Positions 16,113 to 23,635 of a stretch of DNA of 38,077 nucleotides are shown here, piece after piece. Position 1 is the first letter of the stretch. The number at the start of each line of letters is the position of its first letter. Source of the DNA: Acinetobacter pragensis (GTDB taxonomy: Bacteria > Pseudomonadota > Gammaproteobacteria > Pseudomonadales > Moraxellaceae); assembly GCF_001605895.1 (NCBI RefSeq), contig NZ_LUAW01000032.1, positions 1 through 38,077 of the forward strand, given 5' to 3'. Position numbers and translations under genes: made by a program. The notes beneath the pieces are model-generated. The model ran no database searches, was not told the origin of the DNA, and saw only the letters and a list, made by a program, of their open reading frames with translations.

Positions 16113-19100
16113 ATGCTAAAAAATATTTATTCCTTAATTGAGAGCTTTGGCCTCAGTGTGCAAAAACGCGCGCTTCATATTCATTTTTCAAATGAAATCC
16201 TCAATACGCAAGTCTTTATTCAGCGCATTGAAGGCGAGCACCGGATTAATCAGGGCCTGCGCGCCGAGCTGATCTGCCTCTCCGCGAATGCGCAGATTCC
16301 GCTGAAGCAATTCATCGGCGGAAGGGCGGCGGTTGACCAAGTCACAGACTTGGGCCAGCTGTGCCGCATGACGGGGGTGATTACGGGGGCAAGTCAAGGG
16401 CAAAGCGACGGCGCGCTGACAGTCTATAAACTGGTTGTGGAAGATGCATCTGCGCTGTGGCACAAACGGCGTAACAGTCGTGTTTTTATGAATAAAAGCG
16501 TGCGCGGCATTACTGAGGTGCTGTTCAGCGAATGGCAGCAAAAAAGCGCGCTGTTCGCGTCCAGCCTGAGTTTGAATTTGAATGGGCTGAGCCGTGAATA
16601 TGCGGTGCGGCCTTTTGTCATGCAGGCCAATGAAAGCGATTATGATTTTTTAACCCGACTTTGGCGCAGTGAAGGCATTAATTGGCTGATTGATGAAGCG
16701 GATTTGATTGTAGCGGCATCCGCTGTGCCGATGCAGGCGCAGCAATTGCGTTTAATTGACAGCAATCCAGATTTTGAGGTGCTGAACCGCGGCTCCATTC
16801 GCTTTCACCGCAGCCATGCGGCTGAGCGGCGGGATACAGTTACCAGTTTTACAGCGCAGCGCTATTTACAGTCGACCGCCATTCAAACTCAGCGCTGGCA
16901 GGCGCAGGCTTTAGCGCAGGATCAGTCAGCGCCTCTGCTGAGCAGCCATATGCACAGTGACCAGCAGGACAATGAAGCTTTAAGTTTAGAGCAGGTGTGG
17001 ACCGTCAGTTCTGCGTGGACAGCAGATCTGAAGGGTGAAGATCAAGCCGAAGCATCCGGTTCAGGCCAGCTGGAGCAGCTCAATCAGCAGCTGAACCAAT
17101 ATCAGGCGCTGCAGTCTAAATCATTTACAGCGGTCAGCAGTGTGCGGGATGCCCACGTGGGGTATTGGTTTCAGCTGACTGATCATCCTGAAATCGATCA
17201 GCATGCAGATTCAGACCGTGAATTCCTGATTTTAGGCAAAGTTTTTTACAATCAAAATAATTTGCCTAAAGAAATCTTAATCCAGCTGGAACAGCTGCTT
17301 AGCGCCAGCCGCTGGCCAGTGCTGAACGATGAGCGTCAAGCCAATGAACTGTATGTGGTGCGGCGCAGCATTGCAGTCGTCCCGGAATATGATCCTCTGC
17401 GTCATCGGCCGCCGGCTTATCCGCAGCGCGCCAAAGTGGTGGGGCCTGAGGGCGAAAGCATTTATGTGGATGCTTGGGGGCGGATCAAAGTCCGTTTTAC
17501 TTTCACCCGCAGTGACGATCATGGACATGATGGCGGTGCGGGCAGCAATGACAATGACACGGATTCTGCTTGGGTAGATGTGCTGACTCCTTGGGCAGGT
17601 GAAGGCTATGGTGCGCGTTTTCATCCGCGCATTGGTGAAATTGTGGTGATCGACTTTTTTGAAGGGGATGTAGACCGGCCTTTTGTGGTGGGGCGCATTC
17701 ATGAAGCGGAACGCCATCAGACCATGTTTGATATGAAAGGCCTGCTGCCGGAGACCAAAAAGCTCAGCGGCATCCGCTCGCAGGAAGTGGGCGGCAGCGG
17801 GTTTAACCAGCTGCGTTTTGATGATACTTCAGGACAAATCAGCACACAGCTGCAAAGCAGTCATGCGGCGACACAATTGAATCTGGGTAATCTCAGCCAT
17901 CCAAAAGATAAGGAACAAAGCAATGGGCGCGGTGAGGGGTTTGAGCTCAGGACAGATGCTTTTGGCGCCGTACGTGCCGGTAAAGGCATGCTGATCAGCA
18001 CTTATGCGCAGGAAAATGCGATTGCAGATCATTTGGAAGCGGCGCAGGCGCAATCTTTACTGAATCAGGGACATGAGAGCATGAAAATGCTCAGCAGCAT
18101 TGCGGTGAAGCAGAAAACGGATGCGCTGAATGTGATTGAACGATTGCCTAAGCTGATTCAATCCTTAGAAATCAAAAATACCTCACAAGCGGTCATGCAA
18201 ACGCTGAATTTATTTAAAAATGATTTAAGCAATGATCCGCTAAATGCTTTAAAAAACTGCAAGGGCTTTATTCAGGATCTTGGTTCAATTACCCAAGATG
18301 CGAAAGGAACGTTGCAGCAATTTAAAGCCTATTTTGGTGATGCTGAAGACGCTTTTGATAATTTGAAGGAGATTATTCAAAATCTTGAAGATCATGGTTC
18401 TGAACAGCTGCAGGCGCGCATCGGTAATTTAAAAAGCCAGCTGAAAGATGACCCGCTGAAGGCATTGAAAGATGTGGGGGAAATTATTGAAGAGATAAAG
18501 ATTAAACCGGAGGATTTAATGAAAGATGGCGGTTTTGGCAAGCCTGAAATTTTTACTCCGATCAAAGCTTTAGAGCATGTAAAAGGCTTTATGGAAAGCT
18601 ATAGCCAAGACTTGGAAAATTCACCTGACCCGCAGCAGCAAGAGCAAGGCAGGTTATTTAGGCAGGCGCTGATGTTGCTGGCTTCGCCAAATGGCATTGC
18701 TTTGACCACGCCTGAAGATATTGTGCTGCAAGCTTCTCAGGACATTGCCCAAAGTGCGCAAGGCTCAATTAATCTAAGTGCGCAGAAAAATATTGTCAGT
18801 CATGCGCAGGATAAAATCAGCCTGTTTGCCGCGCAAAAGGGTTTTAGCGCTTATGCGGCCAAAGGTAAAGTGGAGTTGCAGGCGCAGGATGATGCGATAG
18901 AAGCCATCGCCCGTAAAGTCATTAAGCTGATGTCAACCGAAGATAAGATTGAAATTACCAGTCCAAAAGAGATTGTGCTGACAGCGGGTGGCTCACAGCT
19001 GAAAATTAATGGGGATGGCATATTTCCCACAACGGGGGGCAAGTTTGAGAGTAAGGCTGGGCAGCATAGTTTTGTGGCTGGGACAAAAGTGAGTTATGAG

Positions 19101-19373
19101 GTTCCACTGCTACCGAATACTTCGATTTATAGTAATAAATTAGATGTATATGATTTGTTTTGGCAGAGTGATTTTAGCCAAATCAGTTATAAGGCTTTGA
19201 TCCCTGAAACGAATGCATTTATTAGTGGCAGTCTAGACGAACATGGCCGAACTGGAAAAATTTCAACTGTAGATCCTTGTTATGTTCAGATATTAGTAGG
19301 TGCCGATGATGAATGGGGGTTGAGTATAGAGGGTTATGATGAAGATGAGTTAATAGATCAAAATAATAATTAA
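16113..19373 (+). CDS. vgrG: Type VI secretion spike protein VgrG with DUF2345 and C-terminal adaptor-like tail
   Basis: This is the trimeric spike at the tip of the T6SS tube (1086 residues; core VgrGs are about 650). Residues 1-400 are the gp27-like base (SVQKRALHIHFSN, IGGRAAVDQVTDLG, ANESDYDFLTRLWRSEGINWL). Residues 430-535 are the gp5 OB-fold (YPQRAKVVGPEGESIYVDAWGRIKVRF, ARFHPRIGEIVVIDFFEGD). Residues 640-850 are a largely helical insertion with two related segments (NDPLNALKNCKGFIQDL and DDPLKALKDVGEIIEEI). Residues 855-965 are the DUF2345 beta-helix with repeated alanine/glutamine strands. The last roughly 110 residues (SYEVPLLPNTSIYS... to an acidic end) look like a small beta domain that could dock the effector encoded next. 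Base composition becomes AT-rich in this tail. The start is weakly supported by AAAG upstream. Confidence 0.93.
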   Translation: MLKNIYSLIESFGLSVQKRALHIHFSNEILNTQVFIQRIEGEHRINQGLRAELICLSANAQIPLKQFIGGRAAVDQVTDLGQLCRMTGVITGASQGQSDGALTVYKLVVEDASALWHKRRNSRVFMNKSVRGITEVLFSEWQQKSALFASSLSLNLNGLSREYAVRPFVMQANESDYDFLTRLWRSEGINWLIDEADLIVAASAVPMQAQQLRLIDSNPDFEVLNRGSIRFHRSHAAERRDTVTSFTAQRYLQSTAIQTQRWQAQALAQDQSAPLLSSHMHSDQQDNEALSLEQVWTVSSAWTADLKGEDQAEASGSGQLEQLNQQLNQYQALQSKSFTAVSSVRDAHVGYWFQLTDHPEIDQHADSDREFLILGKVFYNQNNLPKEILIQLEQLLSASRWPVLNDERQANELYVVRRSIAVVPEYDPLRHRPPAYPQRAKVVGPEGESIYVDAWGRIKVRFTFTRSDDHGHDGGAGSNDNDTDSAWVDVLTPWAGEGYGARFHPRIGEIVVIDFFEGDVDRPFVVGRIHEAERHQTMFDMKGLLPETKKLSGIRSQEVGGSGFNQLRFDDTSGQISTQLQSSHAATQLNLGNLSHPKDKEQSNGRGEGFELRTDAFGAVRAGKGMLISTYAQENAIADHLEAAQAQSLLNQGHESMKMLSSIAVKQKTDALNVIERLPKLIQSLEIKNTSQAVMQTLNLFKNDLSNDPLNALKNCKGFIQDLGSITQDAKGTLQQFKAYFGDAEDAFDNLKEIIQNLEDHGSEQLQARIGNLKSQLKDDPLKALKDVGEIIEEIKIKPEDLMKDGGFGKPEIFTPIKALEHVKGFMESYSQDLENSPDPQQQEQGRLFRQALMLLASPNGIALTTPEDIVLQASQDIAQSAQGSINLSAQKNIVSHAQDKISLFAAQKGFSAYAAKGKVELQAQDDAIEAIARKVIKLMSTEDKIEITSPKEIVLTAGGSQLKINGDGIFPTTGGKFESKAGQHSFVAGTKVSYEVPLLPNTSIYSNKLDVYDLFWQSDFSQISYKALIPETNAFISGSLDEHGRTGKISTVDPCYVQILVGADDEWGLSIEGYDEDELIDQNNN

Positions 19374-19384
19374 GGAACAAAAAT

Positions 19385-21610
19385 ATGTCTAATAAAGCTT
19401 TAGTAACTGTGCAAATTTTAGATGCACTTGGCAATCCAATTCCTAAGATTCATTATCAAGTCAAAAATCAAAAAACAGATCAGCATGTTGTAAAAGGCAT
19501 AACGAATTCAAAGGGCTGTTTTTATGAGATTCAAAGGGATAAAGGTACTGTTTTAGATGTATATGTGAAAGGTCTTTTTGATAATGGTTTAACGAAAGTA
19601 AAATCCTTTACAATATCTAAAGATCGAATGTTGGTTAAAGTGCTAAGCCCGAAGTTGCTTATCGACTTAAAAACTTTAGAAAATAATGGCAAACAAGGAG
19701 GATATACACGTAAGCCCCACATAGTTCAGAAAGGGGATACTTTAACTTCGATAGCACAACAGTATGATTCTACTGTTAGAGCATTAGAAAGTCTTAATAC
19801 ACTGAAAAATATAAATAAACTTAGTGTAGGTCAAGTTATTAAGCTACCATTTTATACACCAGCAACAGGCAATAATATCAGTCAGGATAGAAAGCCACAG
19901 CCACTTAAAAAACAGATAGAAAGTACTAAGTCTAAAAAAAATACACCAAAAAAAGATGATGAAAAAAAAGCTGGGCAATCGTTAGAGTCTAGTTTAGGTG
20001 ATTATAAAAATAAGGCATTAGAGCAACTTAATGAATGGTATGAAGATGGAAAAAAAGCTTTATCTGAAGCAGTCAAAATAGAAATGAAAGAGGATCGCAG
20101 TAAAGATAGCGGAACTCCCAAATCTGATGTACTTAATCTATGTATGTCATCTCCTCAATGTATTACAAGTGGTCAAAGTGAATTAATACGAGAGATTAAT
20201 ATTCGCTTGGCTGGTTTTGGGGGGGCGCTGCCTACAGATAAATTTACTCCTCTTACTGAGGCATGTATCAAGCAGTTTCAAAGAGATTATATGGGTGCTC
20301 CTGAAACAGGAAAGATTTGCGGAGGCTTGCTTGTTAGTTTAGATAAATTTAGGGATGAGTACGGAATATCAAAATTTATGGAGGCTTTTAAATGTCCATG
20401 TGGAAAATGCAACGGCTTTGGAAAAGCAAGAAGTGGTACATTTACTTTTGAAAGTTTTCAAGAGAAGACTAAAAAATACACTAAAGTTCAAAAAACCTTA
20501 ACAGAGCCTAAAGGTATGCATCGAAGCTTAATATGGGGTTTAAAGGCTATGGAATTTTATTTTAGTAAAAAAGAAAACGATAGAGGGTATAAAATTTCAC
20601 GCATTTCCTCTGGTTATCGGTGCGTAGATAATAATTTAATAAATAGAAGAGCGACAGTTAATCATTTAGGAACAGCAATAGATATCGTAATAAGTGATAA
20701 ATATAATAAGAAAATTGATAAAAATGAATTGGAAAGTCATGTTCGAAAAGAATGGTTTTGTAAGTATTTGAATGCAACCATGGGATGGGCACCAAATCAA
20801 TTTGGTTTAGAAACGTTATCTCATGGAGCGGACAAATGGGTTCATTTAGACATTAGAGAGTTTGCAGATGAATTTAAAGCGGATAAGTTATTTTCTAGCA
20901 ATAAAGATATATTGAATGGTGATTATTTGATTAATATTTCAAAAAAAAATACTGAATACAGTGGGGTTTTAGGGTGCGCTGGTTTAGTTGCTTTTCCAGC
21001 AAGCCCAGATTTGAATGATAGCTCATTGGAGGATTTAATTAAAAAATTAGGATCAGCTATTTCTCATGGAGAGGGAAATTATGAATCATACAATACTGGG
21101 ACCATCAAGAAAAAAGTTATTCATTCATTTTTAAATCCAGCTAAGGGGACTATCACGGGAAAAACAGTTAATCAAATCATTCAAAGTTATAGCTTATCCC
21201 CAAATGAAACATCAAGAATGTTTGCGGTAGGAAAGTATCAAGTCACTCCTGATCCTATGAGAGAAGCAAAATTGAAACTTGGTCTAAGCGGCAATGAAAA
21301 GTTTGACGAAAGCCTGCAAGAGAAAATATTTAGGGAATATTTGATCCCTTCAAAACGTCCGAAATTAGGTGATTTTGTTTTAAAAGGGGTTGGCAATTCC
21401 AAAGATGCTCAATATGAAGCCGCTAAAGAGTGGGCTTCAATTGCAACACCTCAAGGTTACAAAGTTGGAAAAAGTTGTGGAGGTTATGTTTCTGACGGCA
21501 ATAAATCTTATTATGAAAGTTCTGCTAACCATGCTAATAAAAATTCCACGAAAATGGTCAAAGCAATTCTAGAGAAAATCAGTCAATATCATCAGCAGAA
21601 TAAAAAGTGA
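19385..21610 (+). CDS. T6SS peptidoglycan-hydrolase effector: LysM, PG-binding, M15 peptidase, lysozyme-like domains
   Basis: This 741-residue protein is encoded 11 bases after vgrG. Residues 1-95 look like a beta-sandwich (VTVQILDALGNPIPKIHYQV) that may bind the VgrG tail. Residues 110-157 are a LysM domain (HIVQKGDTLTSIAQQYDST...LSVGQVIKLP). Residues 165-245 form a Lys-rich linker. Residues 262-322 match a peptidoglycan-binding-1 domain. A CPCGKC motif (337-342) precedes an M15-type zinc peptidase: SGYRC (R412), H427 and D433 in NHLGTAIDI, H487 in WVHLDIR. Residues 545-741 look lysozyme-like, with E563 in SHGEGNYESYN a candidate catalytic acid and FAVGKYQVTPDPM typical of such folds. It should cut both stems and glycan of rival cell walls in the periplasm. 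There is no signal peptide, as expected for a T6SS effector. It is AT-rich compared with most of vgrG. Confidence 0.85.
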   Translation: MSNKALVTVQILDALGNPIPKIHYQVKNQKTDQHVVKGITNSKGCFYEIQRDKGTVLDVYVKGLFDNGLTKVKSFTISKDRMLVKVLSPKLLIDLKTLENNGKQGGYTRKPHIVQKGDTLTSIAQQYDSTVRALESLNTLKNINKLSVGQVIKLPFYTPATGNNISQDRKPQPLKKQIESTKSKKNTPKKDDEKKAGQSLESSLGDYKNKALEQLNEWYEDGKKALSEAVKIEMKEDRSKDSGTPKSDVLNLCMSSPQCITSGQSELIREINIRLAGFGGALPTDKFTPLTEACIKQFQRDYMGAPETGKICGGLLVSLDKFRDEYGISKFMEAFKCPCGKCNGFGKARSGTFTFESFQEKTKKYTKVQKTLTEPKGMHRSLIWGLKAMEFYFSKKENDRGYKISRISSGYRCVDNNLINRRATVNHLGTAIDIVISDKYNKKIDKNELESHVRKEWFCKYLNATMGWAPNQFGLETLSHGADKWVHLDIREFADEFKADKLFSSNKDILNGDYLINISKKNTEYSGVLGCAGLVAFPASPDLNDSSLEDLIKKLGSAISHGEGNYESYNTGTIKKKVIHSFLNPAKGTITGKTVNQIIQSYSLSPNETSRMFAVGKYQVTPDPMREAKLKLGLSGNEKFDESLQEKIFREYLIPSKRPKLGDFVLKGVGNSKDAQYEAAKEWASIATPQGYKVGKSCGGYVSDGNKSYYESSANHANKNSTKMVKAILEKISQYHQQNKK

Positions 21611-21618
21611 GGATCAAA

Positions 21619-22500
21619 ATGAAAAAAAAGACGTATATTATATTGTTTTTAAGTGCCTTTTTTATAGTTGCATGTAATGCTAGAAATCCTGAAAGTACTT
21701 ATATATCTAAAATTAAAGTTGAACCATGCGGTTTTGATTATGATATTGATAATTACTATTGTGCAATAGATAAAATTAAATTATATGAAAATAAAATAGG
21801 TGAAAATGTAAATTATAATAAAGAATATACAGTTATTAAAATTAATGATGGTAAATATATTCGTTTAGTAGTGCTTAATCAAAAAAATAAAATTGTATAT
21901 CCATTAAACTATCAAATTGACAAGAATAATTCGAATGTTGAGCACTCTGCATCAAGCAATATTTTATGTGTGACAGGTAATATGTATGGTTATCGTAACA
22001 CTTATATTAACTCAAAAATATGTTTTAAAATTGTAGATGGATATTTTGTAAAAAGTAGTATAAGCGAAAATTCCGAATTAGCTGGGAAAATTGATTTAAA
22101 AAAGGTCAAACTACCTAACTCTTCAGAATATTTTGCGCAATGTTTAAAAAAATCAACTCAAAAAAAGTGTGAAAAAATGGGGGATTTAGAAAATCATGTT
22201 TATATGATTGATAAAATTATTAAAGAATCTCAAGATATAGAAAAAAAATTTAAAAGTGAAAATATAGAAAATTTGAATTTAAGTGGGGTTAAAATTTTAC
22301 CTGATTTTGGTAATAGGCATTATTTAATCGGTGAAAAATATGAAGATACAGAAAAAGGATCTTATTCAGATTATTATTTGATAAAAATAAAACCTAATGT
22401 TGAAGTTAAGTATCTTGGGGGGTTTTACTCTATTGATAAACAAGGTAATTTAACTTATAGGGATCATTTAGGTAATAATAAAAATATTAAATTAAATTAA
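21619..22500 (+). CDS. Candidate immunity lipoprotein for the upstream effector
   Basis: This 293-residue protein is not recognised from any family I can name. It begins MKKKTYIILFLSAFFIVAC, a lipoprotein signal with lipobox IVAC, so it should sit on a membrane facing the periplasm. I chose ATG 21619, with GAGGA five bases upstream, over the in-frame GTG at 21607. It follows the effector stop by eight bases. Periplasmic location, tight coupling and position directly after a wall-degrading effector fit an immunity protein. There are several cysteines (VEPCGFDYDIDNYYC, ILCVTG, KICFK, AQCLKK, KKCEK) that may form disulfides. Codon use is extremely AT-rich (AAA, AAT, TTA), unlike most of the window, which suggests transfer. 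Confidence 0.7.
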   Translation: MKKKTYIILFLSAFFIVACNARNPESTYISKIKVEPCGFDYDIDNYYCAIDKIKLYENKIGENVNYNKEYTVIKINDGKYIRLVVLNQKNKIVYPLNYQIDKNNSNVEHSASSNILCVTGNMYGYRNTYINSKICFKIVDGYFVKSSISENSELAGKIDLKKVKLPNSSEYFAQCLKKSTQKKCEKMGDLENHVYMIDKIIKESQDIEKKFKSENIENLNLSGVKILPDFGNRHYLIGEKYEDTEKGSYSDYYLIKIKPNVEVKYLGGFYSIDKQGNLTYRDHLGNNKNIKLN

Positions 22501-22515
22501 ATTAAATTAAATTAA
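22486..22515. repeat. Six tandem copies of the pentamer ATTAA
   Basis: ATTAA is repeated six times without interruption, spanning the stop codon of the lipoprotein gene. The unit is five bases, so slippage would shift frame, but every frame of the repeat meets TAA within 15 bases. Copy-number change would therefore alter only the last few residues. Confidence 0.9.
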
Positions 22516-22691
22516 AATTCATTTATTTTTTTAGTTTATTGTAGATGATTTGAATAAGTTATTATCTATTTCCTGTTGTTTATTTCAGGAAAATCTTATG
22601 GGAATTCATTGTGTAGCATCTATCATTATCGGGCAGAGAAAATTTTTCCTAAAAAATTGGAATTTAAAGATATCGGGCGGTTTTTTGATAA

Positions 22692-22878
22692 GAAAGCCGA
22701 CTTTCATCGGCTTAAATCATTAACCTTCCAGCACTTCTTCCAACAACTCCTCACTTGGCGCAAAATAATATGCACAATCTATTGGACTTGCAAAATGAAG
22801 AAGCGTGTCATGAATGCCATCACCGCTGGTGCCGGACATGCGCAACAATATGCTATCGATAATGTTTAAATTATTGGT
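22692..22878. repeat. Stray copy of the DyP peroxidase 3' end and terminator (copy A)
   Basis: This segment aligns without gaps to 23608-23794, a constant offset of 916 bases. From CCTTCCAGC onward I count 13 mismatches in 155 bases, so about 92 percent identity; the hairpin part is more diverged. On the minus strand it encodes the last 50 or so codons of a DyP-type peroxidase, including a stop. It has no start or catalytic residues. Confidence 0.9.
22720..22878 (-). pseudogene. DyP peroxidase C-terminal remnant
   Basis: Read on the minus strand this is the tail of a YfeX-type DyP peroxidase, with the equivalents of the GDGIHD and EELLEEVLEG ends of the intact gene nearby and the stop codon kept. 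The proximal His, distal Arg and GFIDG motif are all missing, so it cannot encode an enzyme. Its divergence from the neighbour suggests it came from another strain rather than from a recent local copy. Confidence 0.85.
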
Positions 22879-23152
22879 AAAAATGGTAAAAAATTAGCTG
22901 AAAAAGTTATTGGAAAGTACTCTCAGATTAAGGGTGTATCTAAGTCAAGGCCTGATCTAGGAGTACTTAAAAATAAATCAAAATTTAAACTTCTAATAGA
23001 GTTTGGGTTTATGACAATGCCATCTCATATGAAGATTTTAATAACAAGGCATAACAAAATTATTGGCGATATTTATTCAGCTTTATGTGAGTATATTAAT
23101 GAGAATTTTTCCTATTTTAATCATGACTTTAGCTTCGGGCTTGAATGCTAAA
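22870..23152 (+). pseudogene. Headless open frame, possible C-terminal remnant of a displaced effector
   Basis: A frame stays open for about 93 codons from just after a TAA at 22867-22869, reading IIGKNGKKLAEKVIGKYSQ and continuing through a Lys-rich stretch to a stop near 23152. No start codon or ribosome binding site lies at its head; the first ATG in frame is at 23011. It begins within a few bases of where DyP similarity ends and overlaps the start of the second immunity candidate by about 50 bases. I do not recognise the family. The best reading is the 3' end of an older effector gene. Confidence 0.5.
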
Positions 23153-23581
23153 AATTTACCTGAAAATTTTTATATGGAAGAAACATACAAGGAGTTTGTA
23201 AGGGAGGAGGCTGGTGATGTTTATTATATTGAAAAAAAGGTTAATAATAATTTAACTGCTGTTTTGGAGGAGTATACTAAAAACAATAAAATCTTGGGTA
23301 AATATGAGGCAGTCTTTATTAATCCTGTTGATGGAAATTTTTCATATAATAATTTTTATCAAATTAATAAAAATTACTCGTATAAAAATGGAAAAATATA
23401 TTCAGTTAACTATGAAATTGGGAAGATGGAAACTTGCTTTGTTAAATGTGGTGATGAAACATACTATACTGAAGGAAAAGTAGTCAAAATAAATAAATAT
23501 CCAGCATGTTTGAGTTTATTTGATATAGAAAAAAGAGTGCTAAAGTTTAGTGTTAAATATGTAAAAGATAACTGCTCTTAA
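23099..23581 (+). CDS. Second candidate immunity protein, exported
   Basis: This 160-residue protein starts MRIFPILIMTLASGLNA, a clear cleavable signal peptide, so the mature protein should be periplasmic. The body is rich in Tyr, Asn and Lys and contains a cysteine pair (METCFVKCGDE) and two later Cys (YPACLS and the final DNCS). I chose ATG 23099, where the signal begins, over an in-frame ATG 12 codons earlier. No family is recognised. It is AT-rich like the effector and first immunity gene, lies directly behind the headless frame, and ends just before the DyP terminator. Position, export and size suggest an orphan T6SS immunity gene; this is inference. Confidence 0.6.
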   Translation: MRIFPILIMTLASGLNAKNLPENFYMEETYKEFVREEAGDVYYIEKKVNNNLTAVLEEYTKNNKILGKYEAVFINPVDGNFSYNNFYQINKNYSYKNGKIYSVNYEIGKMETCFVKCGDETYYTEGKVVKINKYPACLSLFDIEKRVLKFSVKYVKDNCS

Positions 23582-23607
23582 AGGAGTATTTTAATTTTAT
23601 CCAATAT

Positions 23608-23631
23608 AGAAGCCGACTCTCGCCGGCTTCT
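23608..23631. terminator. Hairpin terminator between immunity gene 2 and DyP gene
   Basis: AGAAGCCG (23608-23615) and CGGCTTCT (23624-23631) pair perfectly around an eight-base loop. It lies between two convergent genes and could end both transcripts, though it has no strong T-run. A related hairpin occurs in the stray copy at 22694-22713. Confidence 0.6.
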
Positions 23632-23635
23632 CAAT

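Larger units (their letters stand above)
22501..23098. other. Degenerate junction region between the two immunity candidates
   Basis: This stretch of about 600 bases has no intact gene. It holds the end of the ATTAA repeat, an AT-rich segment to about 22690, a hairpin (AAGCCGA/TCGGCTT, 22694-22713), a diverged copy of the DyP peroxidase 3' end reading on the minus strand (22720-22878), and a headless plus-strand open frame from 22870 onward. A 97-codon frame at 22576-22869 runs across these parts but consists partly of antisense DyP sequence, so I do not treat it as a gene. Confidence 0.8.

Noticed and set aside
22569..22592. Hairpin TTTCCTG/CAGGAAA after the first immunity gene
   Set aside because: The stem is short, the loop is 10 bases and no T-run follows; it is too weak to call a terminator.
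22576..22869. 97-codon frame beginning MFISGKSYGNSLCS
   Set aside because: Its second half is the antisense strand of a DyP gene fragment, so the frame is an accident of the junction.
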